Program-made: the position numbers and the translations under genes
NCBI GenBank assembly: GCA_026710795.1
Contig: JAPOQK010000095.1
Coordinates: forward strand, 92,083 to 156,082
Origin: Candidatus Poribacteria bacterium
Lineage (GTDB): Bacteria > Poribacteria > WGA-4E > WGA-3G
Direction: 5' to 3'
DNA length: 64,000 nucleotides
Notes under the pieces: generated by a model
The model's database searches: none
Told to the model about the DNA's origin: nothing
Seen by the model: the letters and a program-made list of their open reading frames with translations, nothing else
Part shown: positions 1 to 9,928 of the stretch, in pieces
How the letters are laid out: each line of letters opens with the position of its first letter
How positions within the stretch are numbered: position 1 is the stretch's first letter

Positions 1-16
1 TTACCCATTTTAACAC
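1..16 (-). CDS. Start of a truncated gene downstream of the radical SAM gene
   Basis: Only five codons lie inside the window (GTG TTA AAA TGG GTA, giving M-L-K-W-V). The start is supported by a strong ribosome binding site, GAGGAGGG on the minus strand (around 25-32), seven bases before the GTG. The gene follows the radical SAM gene by about 30 bases, so it is probably co-transcribed with it. In many bacteria the partner at this position is a DUF2344 (TIGR03936) radical-SAM-associated protein. That identity is a guess from neighbourhood only; the visible residues cannot confirm it. Confidence 0.5.
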
Positions 17-47
17 TGTGAGTCCCTCCTCATAATCCAGTAATTGT

Positions 48-1790
48 TTAACAAGCACCGCATTTTTTACAGACAGTTGTATCGCATTGGCTTGTCATAT
101 AACCTTTTTCGTGTTTGTTGTGTTCAAGTTGTAAAAATTGGGGTTTAACGTTTAGGTCAAGATGATCCCAAGGGTTTACTTCGGTAAAACCACGTTTACG
201 AAGCGCATAAAAATCTGGGGCTAATCCATGTGTGCGGAATGCGTTGTTCCAAGTATTCCCTTGTGCAAGGTCAAGAATAACCTTTCCAAGTCGACGGTCT
301 CCTCTGGCAAATACTGCCTCTTGGTGTGCCATCCGGGCACTTGCAGAGGATACTTTGATACTGCCAAGTCTGTTTATCTCCCGCTTCAGATAATCAAGTT
401 TTTTTGCTATTGTTTTTGGTGGTTCCATAGGCACCCATTGAAATGGTGTATGCGGTTTTGGTACCATAGGTGAAATTGTAAAACTGACACGACCTATTTT
501 TCCAGAACGCTTAGCATGTGGTAACAGGATAGTCCGCATCTCTTTCGCCATATCCACGATTGCTGTTACATCCTCTGGTGTTTCATGCGGAACACCAATG
601 AGGAAATATAATCGGAGGTTAAGAATATCTCGTTTCAACGCCTCTTCAAAAACATAATAGAGTCGTTCTTTGGGGATTGCTTTGTTCACAACCTTTTGTA
701 GTTCTTCGGTTGCTACTTCCGGTGCGATGGTGATTGTGCCTTGATCGCTATCTGCCAGTGCATCAAGCAAAGGTGCCTCAACTGTTTCTGCACGCAGCGA
801 AGCACATGAGATACGGAATCCTCGATCAACTAAACCAGATGCAATCTCGTTTATCTGCGGATGGTCAGAAATAGACGCTCCAACCAACCCGATTCTGTCA
901 GTAATACCTCGTGCTTTTTCTGCAAGTTCAAGCGTGTTATCTACGGTACGGTGTCTAGGCCATCTACGCGCATAATCCGCCACACAGAAACGACATTGCC
1001 TACCACACCCGCGTACAATTTCAATCAAGTGTGCGTTGGAAAACTCTGTGTTGGGTGTATGTATATGCGTACAGGTCTCCACATCATTGAGAACTGGTAC
1101 TGCTGCGGAACGAATTTTTTCTGGAAATCCTGGCTTTGCACGGACTTGTTCCACAGTACCATCTGTATGGTATGTAACATCATAAAAACTTGGGACATAC
1201 AAACCTGGTTCTTTAGAGAGGGATTCTAATAAGTCAACTTTAGGGGTGTTCGACTGTTTCCAATCGTTAAATTTGTCCATTAACTCATGGATAATGTGTT
1301 CTGCTTCACCTACAACAAAGACATCTATAAAATCCGCTAACGGTTCTGGATTATATGAGATGTTTATTCCACCTGCGATGATAAGCGGATCCCATTCTGA
1401 ACGTTCTTCAGATAACTGCGGTATCTTACCTAACTCCAAGGCACGTACGATATTTACATAATCAGATTCAAAGGAAACTGAAAATCCGACAATATCAAAT
1501 GCGTTCAGAGGGGTTTGTGTTTCTAATGAGAAGAGTGGAATATTCTTCTTGATCAATTCGTGAACATAATCCGATTCTGGAATAAAAACACGTTCACAAG
1601 CAGTATCCAGACGACGATTCAACGTAGCATGGATTACCTGTACCCCTAAACTTGACATACCAAGTTGATATGTGCTCGGATAAACCAATGCGAATCTGTT
1701 AGATTTTCTATACTGTATTGATGCACGTTTGTCTTCAACTGTGTATTTTTCTGTTTGTAGTAGTTGAAGTGTGTGCTTGCGTAAATCCAA
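48..1790 (-). CDS. B12-binding-type radical SAM protein (TIGR03960-like)
   Basis: A 580-residue protein. The N-terminal third resembles the degenerate B12-binding domain of the TIGR03960 family (residues about 20-180, with YPSTYQLGMSSLGVQ). The radical SAM core carries the 4Fe-4S motif CGRQCRFC (C-x3-C-x2-C), followed by a TIM-barrel-like region with IGVPHETPEDV. The C-terminus ends in a cysteine cluster, CDTTVCKKCGAC, which may bind metal. Members of this family usually sit next to a DUF2344 protein, and a gene start lies just downstream here. The biochemical function of the family is not firmly established. The gene follows ftsZ by 43 bases on the same strand, so it may be the last complete member of the division cluster transcript. 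Confidence 0.85.
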   Translation of the reverse strand: MDLRKHTLQLLQTEKYTVEDKRASIQYRKSNRFALVYPSTYQLGMSSLGVQVIHATLNRRLDTACERVFIPESDYVHELIKKNIPLFSLETQTPLNAFDIVGFSVSFESDYVNIVRALELGKIPQLSEERSEWDPLIIAGGINISYNPEPLADFIDVFVVGEAEHIIHELMDKFNDWKQSNTPKVDLLESLSKEPGLYVPSFYDVTYHTDGTVEQVRAKPGFPEKIRSAAVPVLNDVETCTHIHTPNTEFSNAHLIEIVRGCGRQCRFCVADYARRWPRHRTVDNTLELAEKARGITDRIGLVGASISDHPQINEIASGLVDRGFRISCASLRAETVEAPLLDALADSDQGTITIAPEVATEELQKVVNKAIPKERLYYVFEEALKRDILNLRLYFLIGVPHETPEDVTAIVDMAKEMRTILLPHAKRSGKIGRVSFTISPMVPKPHTPFQWVPMEPPKTIAKKLDYLKREINRLGSIKVSSASARMAHQEAVFARGDRRLGKVILDLAQGNTWNNAFRTHGLAPDFYALRKRGFTEVNPWDHLDLNVKPQFLQLEHNKHEKGYMTSQCDTTVCKKCGAC

Positions 1791-1833
1791 TATTATTCCT
1801 CGTTATTAAAATTAGATAAAGATTTAGATAAAT

Positions 1834-3162
1834 TTAATTTCTTCGTTTATCCCGTCGCTGTTGAACACGAAGAAATGCTGGGATGTCCCACTGTTTTTCT
1901 CTGTTCTGTTCTTGTTCTTCGTTTTCTGACTGATCATTTTCCGGCTCTTCTTGTGCGTTTCGTTGCGGTTGCTGCCGTTGAGGTGCAGGTGTTCTTGATT
2001 GTGTAGGTGCGGGTGCTCTATCGTCCTTTCTATCTTGTGGTTGTCTGTCCCATGTGGGTCGCTGTGTACCCTGTTGACCAGGTCCTGATCCACTGGATTC
2101 ACTATTCCGAATACGACTGCCTTGGAACATAGGCTTCTGTTGTGCACCTCCGCGATTAAATCCACCACCTTGGCTTGTTGAATAACCTAAATCAGGAGGT
2201 GGATCAAATCCTGTAGCAATTACAGTCACCAACACTTCATCGTTGAGTTCCAATTCATCCTTATAGACCAAGCCAAAGATCGGTTGTGCGTCTTCGGATG
2301 CTTCTACAATTACCCGCATCGTGTCATCCAATTCCGCCATTGTAAAATCTGGTGGCGATGTGATATTTACGATCATCCCAACAGCTCCTGCGATACTGTT
2401 TTCTTCAAGTAGGTTTGAGGAAATAGCCGCCGCTGCAGCAGCTTGAGCTCGATTATCTCCAGTGGCTCTTCCCATTCCCATCAAGGCTGTTCCCGCATCA
2501 CGCATGACAGTTTCAACGTCGGCAAAGTCCACATTAATCTCACCAGCCTCTGTAATAATATCGGAGATGCTCTGAACACCATGCAATAAAATCTCATCTC
2601 CTATCTTGAATGCTTCTGGGATAGGAAGTTTTCTATCAATGGTATCAATTAAACGTTGGTTAGGAACAACAATGACAGAGTCGGCACTTGAACGAAGTTC
2701 TTCCAATCCAATTTCAGCTTTTTCTGCGCGATGCCTACCTTCAAAATTAAATGGACGTGTAACCACACCAATCGTTAAAGCTTGCTTCTCCTTAGCGAGA
2801 GCTGCTACAACTGGTGCTGCTCCAGTTCCTGTGCCTCCACCCATACCTGCTGCAACAAAAACCATGTTTGCAGAATCAACAATTTCTTGTAAAACTTCTC
2901 GGTCTTCATCAGCTGCCTTTTTACCGATCTCAGGATTTGCACCTGCCCCCAATCCATTGGTTGTGCTCATTCCAATTGGAATTTGTTTCGCACCATGGCA
3001 TGTGCTAAGTGCCTGTTGGTCAGTGTTTACAGCATAAAACTCAATGCCGGTGAGACCTGCTTCTATCATACGTCTTACAGCATTTCCACCTGCTCCACCA
3101 ACACCAATAACCTTTATTTTTGCACTGGCATTATCAAATTCTTCTTGTTCAAAATCTATCAT
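1834..3162 (-). CDS. ftsZ: Cell division protein FtsZ
   Basis: Tubulin-like GTPase that polymerises at mid-cell into the Z ring. At 442 residues it has the full family layout. The N-terminal GTP-binding domain contains the tubulin signature GGGTGTGA at residues 108-115. The T7 synergy loop NVDFADV is at 210-216. A long Gln/Gly/Pro-rich linker runs from about residue 320. The conserved C-terminal peptide DIPAFLR lies near residue 425; it docks FtsA and other partners and is followed by a basic tail. The start has an AGGTGA-type ribosome binding site. Unlike most of the cluster, the gene is separated from its upstream neighbour ftsA by 579 bases, which contain a plausible promoter of their own. 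Confidence 0.97.
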   Translation of the reverse strand: MIDFEQEEFDNASAKIKVIGVGGAGGNAVRRMIEAGLTGIEFYAVNTDQQALSTCHGAKQIPIGMSTTNGLGAGANPEIGKKAADEDREVLQEIVDSANMVFVAAGMGGGTGTGAAPVVAALAKEKQALTIGVVTRPFNFEGRHRAEKAEIGLEELRSSADSVIVVPNQRLIDTIDRKLPIPEAFKIGDEILLHGVQSISDIITEAGEINVDFADVETVMRDAGTALMGMGRATGDNRAQAAAAAAISSNLLEENSIAGAVGMIVNITSPPDFTMAELDDTMRVIVEASEDAQPIFGLVYKDELELNDEVLVTVIATGFDPPPDLGYSTSQGGGFNRGGAQQKPMFQGSRIRNSESSGSGPGQQGTQRPTWDRQPQDRKDDRAPAPTQSRTPAPQRQQPQRNAQEEPENDQSENEEQEQNREKQWDIPAFLRVQQRRDKRRN

Positions 3163-3741
3163 TATTTTTTTTAGTCACCTTTGGACAACTCATCATTCGG
3201 TGCTTCCCATCATAAAACATCCGATTTTGATTAGTTATATAACATAGTCTTTCCAACGGTAACCTTATTCCTCCCTCTTCGTAAGTATTTCATTTTTCAA
3301 GCACCATCACAGTGTGAATTCTTATACGTAATAGTCTGCTATTAGTTTACTTTAAAATTCCTAACACCACCCCATTTACCCCCGCGGTGCCAAGTAGCCG
3401 TTTTTTTGTCAGTAAAGAAATGTTGATTTATTCAAGGATCCGTTTTCGCTTTATTCCATATTTACTAATTACGATATAAATATCTACATTAAATTTTATA
3501 AATCTGTGAATACTTCAGTTCGTGTGATACTACTACTAACATAGTGATTCTATTAACTTTTAAATTATACATTAGTATTTAATTTAAATCAATACATTGC
3601 TTGAGTTATAGAAAAGTGAATATCAGTAGCAGTTTAGTATCTTTCTGAATTAATCATTTTTTACAATATAGATGATTACATTTGTGTTTATGGAATTCAG
3701 ATTGTATGAGCATCAATGTGTGTTGAATGTTGCTTTTATTC
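3163..3741. other. Non-coding ftsA-ftsZ spacer, 579 bases
   Basis: No convincing gene is seen on either strand; the sequence is very AT-rich with scattered stops. It sits between ftsA and ftsZ, which are usually almost contiguous. It probably holds the ftsZ promoter and a leader of about 400 bases. Confidence 0.7.
3564..3592 (-). promoter_or_regulatory. Candidate sigma-70-type promoter for ftsZ
   Basis: Read on the minus strand, a -35 box TTGATT (3587-3592) and a perfect -10 box TATAAT (3564-3569) are separated by 17 bases. Transcription would start near 3557, leaving about 400 bases of leader before ftsZ. This rests on hexamer match and spacing only, and AT-rich DNA gives many chance matches. 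Confidence 0.4.
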
Positions 3742-4977
3742 TTAATAACCGAACCATTCCTTGATAGTACGGAAAAATCTTCCTAACCAATTGGTATTAC
3801 GTCTTAATGATTGAGCTTGTTTCTCTTCACGACGCAAGGCTTCTCCATACATTGCTAACCCTAAACTCGTGGAGTACATTGGATAGTTAACACGATCTGT
3901 TAATCCTTTCAGTTCTTTTGGATATCCGACTTGGACGCGTAATTGTAATATTTGTTCTGCGAGTTCTGTCAAACCATCCATCAGGGCAGTTCCACCGGTT
4001 AGCACAAGTCCACCAGGAAGTTGCATGTCACCAAGTTCGTTGGCAATTGCTTCAAGAATTTGAACCATTCGATATTCAATGATTTGTGCTAATTCGTAAC
4101 GACTGATAAATCGTGGGGGTGTTGAACCTGTTGTAATCGGAACAGGGTTAGTATCTTCTTCAGTTACCCACTCAGACCATGCACATCCTCGATGAAGTTT
4201 CAGTTCTTCTGCCACAGGGAGTGTTACTTTTAAATATTGAGCAATGTCGTTTGTTATGTGTTGACCACCAACTGGAAATACAATTACATGTTCAATGCCA
4301 TCTTCTTTGTATACAATTATTTCAGTTGTTTGGTCTCCAATATCTGCGAGAGCAATACCCACTTCACGTTCATCTCTCTGTAGAACAGCTTTAGCAGATG
4401 CTACAGGTGCAATGACAAGAGTTTCTACGCTTGGAATTTCTGCACTTTCAACGCTATTTAGTAGACTTTGAATTCCACTTGAATTTCCGGTTATTATATA
4501 AGCGTTTGCTTCCAAACGAGAACCAGACATGCCAATTGGATCTTTAATCCTGTTGTCCATATCAATAATAAAGTTCTGTTCAATCACATGAAGAATATCA
4601 TGACCTTCAGGGATAGCAGCGATTGTTCGTGCAGATTGTACCGCACGGTCGACATCATCCTTTGTAATCTGAGCATTATTTTTTACTGTTACAACTCCGC
4701 GGGAAGTTTGTCCAAAAACATGCTCTCCTGAAATCCCTAAACACACAGATTCAATATTAACCCCTGCCATGAGTTCAGCTTCTGAGATTGCCTCTCGAAT
4801 TGCACCTGCAGTTAGATTGATGTCGGCTACGACTCCTCTTCGTAACCCCTTTGAACTTGCAGCACCGACTCCGATAATTTCCATCTGTCCATCTAAGCTT
4901 GGTAGAGCATGGCATACTACTACAGAGATTTTACTCGAGCCGATATCCAAGCCGGTGATAATTGTTCCTTTTGCCAT
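3742..4977 (-). CDS. ftsA: Cell division protein FtsA
   Basis: Actin-fold ATPase that tethers FtsZ filaments to the inner face of the cytoplasmic membrane. The 411 residues show the phosphate-1 motif GLDIGSSKISVVV near the N-terminus, the SHS2 subdomain insertion (about residues 85-165), the phosphate-2 motif ADIGDQTTEI near residue 220 and the adenosine motif LTGGTALMDGL near 325. The last 16 residues (NWLGRFFRTIKEWFGY) form the expected amphipathic membrane-targeting helix. The ATG directly follows the ftsQ stop codon, and its ribosome binding site (GGAGGA) lies inside ftsQ, so translation of the two genes is likely coupled. Confidence 0.95.
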   Translation of the reverse strand: MAKGTIITGLDIGSSKISVVVCHALPSLDGQMEIIGVGAASSKGLRRGVVADINLTAGAIREAISEAELMAGVNIESVCLGISGEHVFGQTSRGVVTVKNNAQITKDDVDRAVQSARTIAAIPEGHDILHVIEQNFIIDMDNRIKDPIGMSGSRLEANAYIITGNSSGIQSLLNSVESAEIPSVETLVIAPVASAKAVLQRDEREVGIALADIGDQTTEIIVYKEDGIEHVIVFPVGGQHITNDIAQYLKVTLPVAEELKLHRGCAWSEWVTEEDTNPVPITTGSTPPRFISRYELAQIIEYRMVQILEAIANELGDMQLPGGLVLTGGTALMDGLTELAEQILQLRVQVGYPKELKGLTDRVNYPMYSTSLGLAMYGEALRREEKQAQSLRRNTNWLGRFFRTIKEWFGY

Positions 4978-5934
4978 CTATCTGCTTTCTCCTCCTAAAA
5001 ATAGTGTGTCTTTATATCGTGCATCTAAATATGTTATTGTATCTGGTATGATAATATCCTTTTTATTACCACGGTTATTCACTAATGTTGTTCTTGTTAT
5101 ATGCATTTTTTCTCTTTGCAAGATATGTAGACCTTGTTGTTTTATGAACAACCAAATATGGTGTAAACCAACCTCAATTAAATCCGACGCAATCCATGCT
5201 GGCATTGGTAAGACACCAATATTAATAGTTATCATATCAGACACTCGTGCATCAATACTCGTTAAATGTTTACTGAGTTCAGGTCTTCTCAACCTTAATA
5301 GTTTGACGATATGTATACCACGTTGAGTTGTTCCGGATTTGATTTGTTTCCCAATTTCTGGTTTCTGTGTCCCTTCATCCAGAATTAGTGTCAGGTGGTT
5401 GTCTTTTTCTGGTGTAATAACTTCTAACACATATCCTGCATCGTCTATTAAATAATGTTGATGTTTGTTTTTGTTATCAGTGTTGTTCTGATAAGAGTCA
5501 TTTGATTTCTTTTCAGTTAATAGAATGTGTTTTAAACGTGCGAAAGGCACACGCTCAGTAATTTCAATAGTCAACTGTCGTTTGACATAGTTTTTGGATA
5601 CGTAAGCATCTTTGACATAACTCAGATTTTTCTTCAAATATGTTACAGTTTTTGTTTCAGAATCTGTAATGATATTATCAAGATTATCTCCTAATACATC
5701 GTAAATATTACCTTCTTTGTAATTAGAATTACTCGCAAGTACGATGGAAACATGTACGTGTTGTAAATCAAAAAACCCAAGGAGAATCTTTCCTATAAAC
5801 AACAGCGTTATTATCACAGTTCCGACTATCACCATCCTTCGGACACGAAAACTTGCGTTCCGATTACCTTTCGGTTTTATAATACGATGCACAGGACCAT
5901 CATTTCTATGTTTTCGGTCTTTAAGTGTTTCCAT
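4978..5934 (-). CDS. ftsQ: Cell division protein FtsQ (POTRA-domain)
   Basis: Bitopic divisome protein linking early and late division proteins. The 318 residues comprise a basic cytoplasmic tail, a single membrane helix at about 35-55 (MVIVGTVIITLLFIGKILLG), a POTRA domain (about 58-130) ending in the typical KRQLTIEITERVPFARL strand, and a FtsQ/DivIB beta domain. The order murC-ftsQ-ftsA-ftsZ supports the call, since sequence conservation in FtsQ is weak. It starts ten bases after the murC stop codon. Confidence 0.85.
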   Translation of the reverse strand: METLKDRKHRNDGPVHRIIKPKGNRNASFRVRRMVIVGTVIITLLFIGKILLGFFDLQHVHVSIVLASNSNYKEGNIYDVLGDNLDNIITDSETKTVTYLKKNLSYVKDAYVSKNYVKRQLTIEITERVPFARLKHILLTEKKSNDSYQNNTDNKNKHQHYLIDDAGYVLEVITPEKDNHLTLILDEGTQKPEIGKQIKSGTTQRGIHIVKLLRLRRPELSKHLTSIDARVSDMITINIGVLPMPAWIASDLIEVGLHHIWLFIKQQGLHILQREKMHITRTTLVNNRGNKKDIIIPDTITYLDARYKDTLFLGGESR

Positions 5935-5944
5935 TGTATCAACT

Positions 5945-7312
5945 TTATTCTGAGGAACGTCTACTTAAAAATTTATGTCCTACATTTACAATATCGCCAG
6001 CTCCAAGTGTGATAACTAAATCATTGGGACGTGTAATTTCCAACAAGTGGTTAACTACCGCATCCATTTCGGATATGTAGATTACGTTTGTATGTCCATG
6101 TGCTTCTATGGCATTTGCAAGGTTTTCACCTGTTACATTCTCTATCGGTTCTTCACCAGCTCCATAGATAGAGGTTACTATCAGGACATCAGCCTGATAG
6201 AAAGACCTTGAGAATTCTTCTGCAAGGTCACGAACTCGTGCGTATCGATGCGGTTGAAAAACTGCTACTATGCGTCTGTTATACCCCTCTCTTGCCCCTC
6301 GTAATGCTGCCATTAATTTTGCGGGATTGTGTGCGTAGTCATCAACGACAACAATATCATCTACTGTTCCTAACACCTCGAATCGCCTATGAACGCCTTG
6401 AAAGGATTCAAGTGCTTGTTGTATATTTTCGAATGAGATGTCCAATTCAAGTCCAACTGCAATAGCAGCTAAAGAGTTTGAAATGTTGTGTCGTCCGGGC
6501 ATTTTAAGATGCACTTTTCCACACAGTTCTCCGTGGTGACGTACTTGATAATGAGAAGTGGGACCATCTATCTTAATTTCCTCAGCGATCAAATCTGCGC
6601 GAGTATCAAGACCATAAGTTAGAAATTTCTTATGAACTTGTGGAATGAGTTTTTGTATGTTTTCTTGGTCAAGACACAAAACAGCTGAACCATAAAACGG
6701 TACCTTGTTAATGAACGTAAGAAAAGTTTCTCCGATTTCCTCAACACTGTCGTAATAGTCCAAATGATCTGCATCAACTGATGTGACAACAGCGATTGTC
6801 GGATAAATCATATCTATGGAACCGTATGCTTCATCTGCTTCAATTACCATCACATTCCCATGGCCGCTACGTGCGTTACTACCATCAACTAATTTACCTC
6901 CGACAACTACTGTTGGATCAAGTGTTGACAAAACAGCGGCAGTCATTGCTGTAGTCGTTGTTTTACCGTGTGTTCCACTCACTGCAATACTATACCGCAT
7001 ACGTGTTATTTCATTCAGCATTTCAGCTCCCCTAATGATAGGGATTTTGGCAAATAATGCAGCCTGTAATTCTGGATTATCCGTTGGAATTGCTGGTGAC
7101 ATTACAACAACATCTGCTCCATTAACTTGACAAGCAGCGTGACGATACCATATTTTAGCACCACATGACATTAAATGTTCTGTTGTTGCAGTCTTTTTAA
7201 TGTCTGAACCGGTAACATCAAAATTATGGTCAAGAAGAACCTCTGCAATTCCACTTAAGCCTGCTCCACCAATACCTATGAAATGGATGTGTTGAGTCTT
7301 TCCAAACAACAC
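5945..7312 (-). CDS. murC: UDP-N-acetylmuramate--L-alanine ligase MurC
   Basis: Adds L-alanine to UDP-MurNAc, the first amino-acid step of peptidoglycan precursor synthesis in the cytoplasm. The 455 residues match the family length. A Rossmann N-domain has HFIGIGGAGLSGIAEV, the ATP loop is SGTHGKTTTTAM near residue 113, and the C-domain motif is DDYAHNPAKL. The start codon is ambiguous. GTG at 7312 lies only three bases from a GGAGG ribosome binding site, while the next codon, TTG at 7309, has a more normal six-base spacing. Confidence 0.96.
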   Translation of the reverse strand: MLFGKTQHIHFIGIGGAGLSGIAEVLLDHNFDVTGSDIKKTATTEHLMSCGAKIWYRHAACQVNGADVVVMSPAIPTDNPELQAALFAKIPIIRGAEMLNEITRMRYSIAVSGTHGKTTTTAMTAAVLSTLDPTVVVGGKLVDGSNARSGHGNVMVIEADEAYGSIDMIYPTIAVVTSVDADHLDYYDSVEEIGETFLTFINKVPFYGSAVLCLDQENIQKLIPQVHKKFLTYGLDTRADLIAEEIKIDGPTSHYQVRHHGELCGKVHLKMPGRHNISNSLAAIAVGLELDISFENIQQALESFQGVHRRFEVLGTVDDIVVVDDYAHNPAKLMAALRGAREGYNRRIVAVFQPHRYARVRDLAEEFSRSFYQADVLIVTSIYGAGEEPIENVTGENLANAIEAHGHTNVIYISEMDAVVNHLLEITRPNDLVITLGAGDIVNVGHKFLSRRSSE

Positions 7313-7374
7313 TTACCTCCAGCAACCGTACACTGAAATAAATAAAACAGCATGTTTTAGGTTTATGTTTACAG

Positions 7375-8616
7375 TCATTCTGTAAGTTTATAAAGGGACT
7401 TGGCAATTGTATCGCATGCAAACGGGCGACCTAAGTTCTCGGATGCAGTCCTCATCTGTTGATATGTTTCTTCTTCTGTTAAAATATTAAATAATTGTTC
7501 TACAAGGACATCGGGTGTAAACATATCCTGTTCAAGAACCACGGCAGCACCAGCATTTGCTACTGATTTCGCATTGGTTACCTGGTTATTTCCTATTGCA
7601 GCGGGTAATGGGATGAAGATTGCCGGGATGCCACAAGCGGTTACTTCAGATACCGTCATACCGCCAGCTCTACAAATCATTACATCTGTAATACTATATA
7701 TTTCTTCTACAGTATCAAAAAAAGATTGAACATGGTGTGGAATTCCATGTTGATCATACGCATCTCGTACTTCCTCAACTTGGGATTTACCAGTTTGATG
7801 TACAATTTGGATTTTACACGAATATGAATTATTAACTGGAACTATACTGTCTCTATTCATTTTCCGCTCAATAGATGTATCAAACATATTTATTAATGGA
7901 CATGCATCAATCATCGCTTCATTTATGGCACGTGCACCTTGACTACCTCCCATAACAAAAACCGTTTTACGATATGGAGATAGGTTGTATTTCTTGTAAG
8001 TCTCATCATTCCGCGGGTGATCTGTTATACCAGGACGAATCGGGTTTCCTGTTATCTGAATAATATGCTCAGGGAATCGTTGGGTATTTGGTGGTAATGC
8101 AAGATACGCTGCCTTTGCCCAACGGGCAAGAATACTGTTCGTCAAACCTGGTGAAACATTTTGTTCCTGAATTGCTATCGGAATATCCATTAACCAAGCA
8201 GCAAAAAGAACGGGTCCTGATACATATCCTCCTGTTCCGATAACAACATCGGGTTTTAATTCCTTCAAATATTTTAACGACTGCATCACTCCCTGACAAA
8301 CTTTTATTATAACAGTGATCCACTTCAATGTCAAGCTACGTGGGAATCCTTCTACGGCAATAGGTAGAAAATGGAAACCTTGTTGTGGAACAAGTGTTGA
8401 TTCTAATCGGTCGTGCCCACCTATAAAAACAAGGTCTATCTCTGGGTAGAGACGTTGAAGGGCTTGGGCAATACCAACGGCAGGATAGATGTGTCCACCT
8501 GTACCACCTCCGGCAAATATGAACCGTTTCACTTGTATTTTGCTATTTCTATTTTTATTAAGAACGTCTTGAAGTTTCTGTTGTGTATTTTGATTATTCA
8601 CATCAACTAATATCAC
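7375..8616 (-). CDS. murG: Undecaprenyl-PP-MurNAc-pentapeptide GlcNAc transferase MurG
   Basis: GT28-family enzyme that turns lipid I into lipid II at the inner membrane face. It shows the N-terminal glycine loop FAGGGTGGHIYPAVG, the second-domain loop MGGSQGARAINEA and the donor-binding motif CRAGGMTVSEV. The protein is longer than usual because the N-terminus carries about 28 extra residues and a Ser/Asn-rich insertion lies near residue 245. The long form begins with GTG at 8616. A second in-frame GTG at 8532 gives VKRFIFAGGGTGGH, the family's normal start, so the true start may be 8532. Confidence 0.94.
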   Translation of the reverse strand: MILVDVNNQNTQQKLQDVLNKNRNSKIQVKRFIFAGGGTGGHIYPAVGIAQALQRLYPEIDLVFIGGHDRLESTLVPQQGFHFLPIAVEGFPRSLTLKWITVIIKVCQGVMQSLKYLKELKPDVVIGTGGYVSGPVLFAAWLMDIPIAIQEQNVSPGLTNSILARWAKAAYLALPPNTQRFPEHIIQITGNPIRPGITDHPRNDETYKKYNLSPYRKTVFVMGGSQGARAINEAMIDACPLINMFDTSIERKMNRDSIVPVNNSYSCKIQIVHQTGKSQVEEVRDAYDQHGIPHHVQSFFDTVEEIYSITDVMICRAGGMTVSEVTACGIPAIFIPLPAAIGNNQVTNAKSVANAGAAVVLEQDMFTPDVLVEQLFNILTEEETYQQMRTASENLGRPFACDTIAKSLYKLTE

Positions 8617-8688
8617 TTACATCTATATGGTTAGGTCTATCCAAATACGAATGTTATTTTTTAGAGTGATTATAATTCATTATTTAAG

Positions 8689-9891
8689 TTATGTCTTTCT
8701 TGTTCTTGGAGATGATCTCGTAGCACTCCGAGATATATTTAAGATAATACCCACACTGACCAAACTTATTACAAGAGATGAACCTCCATAACTGAGAAAT
8801 GGAAGTGTAATACCTTTTGTTGGTAGTAGTCCTGTTACAACACCGATATTGATGAAGGCTTGTAGTCCGATAATCATCGTAAGTCCGGTTGCAAATAGTG
8901 CACCAAACCGGTTCTCAGTACGTCTGGCAATAGATATCCCGCGCCACACAAATATCATAAAGATAATTGTAACACTTGCGGCACCAATAAAACCAAATTC
9001 TTCTCCTAATACAGAGAAGATAAAATCTGTATGTGGATATGGTAAATAATTAATTTTTGCAGCACTGTCATCAATACCAACACCAAATAGACCACCCCAT
9101 TTAAGTGCTTCTAATGAACGTCCTAATTGAAAACTCGTAGCATCTGGTGATTGTAAGGCTGCCCAATAATCTGTCAGTCGTTTTAGTCTATAAGGACTAC
9201 TAATAATAAATCCTGCTAACAATGATACGCCAGCACCTACTAATATGAACGTGTGCGATAATCTTATGCCACCGATGAATAGAAGACATCCTGCGGTTGC
9301 TGCTAATAGTACTGCTGAACCAAAATCAGGTTGTCTTGCAACTAATCCGAACATCAACCCAATTATAAGTATGTTAGGTAATACTCCATGGAAAAAACTC
9401 TTAATGCGATCAGGCTTTCTTGCTAAGAAATGTGCTGTATGAATGAGCAGGACAATTTTCGCAAATTCCACAGGTTGAAACCGGATACTTTTTATTGCAA
9501 TCCATCGTCTAAAGATACCACCTTCTGCTCCCCGTACTCCCATACCTATAGGTGTGAATACCAAGACCAGCAATACAAAAGCAAGAAAAAGTAGCAAGTT
9601 ACTGTGCTTTTCGTAGAGTCTATACGGGATGTACGAAGCAACACCCATCCCAACCAAACCTATTAGGCAGGCTATGGTTTGAATCCGCAAGTAGTGATAA
9701 CTGTTTCCATACTGATTGTATGATAATACATGACCTGCACTATAGACCATCAACATACCAATGCCTACCAAGCATAGCGTGACAGCAAGCAAACCGGTAT
9801 CCACTCTGCCGATACCTGTAATTTGTGGACGATCTTGATCAGATGAAATAACTGACGGATTGACATAATTTAGTGTATTCTGATTTTGCAT
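8689..9891 (-). CDS. ftsW: Septal peptidoglycan polymerase FtsW (SEDS family)
   Basis: Polytopic SEDS glycosyltransferase that polymerises lipid II at the septum with its partner FtsI. The 400 residues contain about ten hydrophobic helices. Family landmarks are the first helix with MLMVYSAGH, the loop RFQPVEFAKI, the segment LPYPHTDFIFSVLGEEFGF and the C-terminal signature LPFLSYGGSS. FtsW is preferred over RodA because the gene sits between murD and murG in the division cluster, the classical ftsW position. No strong ribosome binding site is visible at the ATG. Confidence 0.95.
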   Translation of the reverse strand: MQNQNTLNYVNPSVISSDQDRPQITGIGRVDTGLLAVTLCLVGIGMLMVYSAGHVLSYNQYGNSYHYLRIQTIACLIGLVGMGVASYIPYRLYEKHSNLLLFLAFVLLVLVFTPIGMGVRGAEGGIFRRWIAIKSIRFQPVEFAKIVLLIHTAHFLARKPDRIKSFFHGVLPNILIIGLMFGLVARQPDFGSAVLLAATAGCLLFIGGIRLSHTFILVGAGVSLLAGFIISSPYRLKRLTDYWAALQSPDATSFQLGRSLEALKWGGLFGVGIDDSAAKINYLPYPHTDFIFSVLGEEFGFIGAASVTIIFMIFVWRGISIARRTENRFGALFATGLTMIIGLQAFINIGVVTGLLPTKGITLPFLSYGGSSLVISLVSVGIILNISRSATRSSPRTRKT

Positions 9892-9928
9892 ATTTTTATA
9901 TCTGTGTGTTAATTTCGTGTGTGTTTAA

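Noticed and set aside
1824..2168. A 114-codon frame on the same strand in another frame of ftsZ
   Set aside because: It overlaps the low-complexity FtsZ linker and reflects its Gln/Arg-rich codons; there is no independent start signal.
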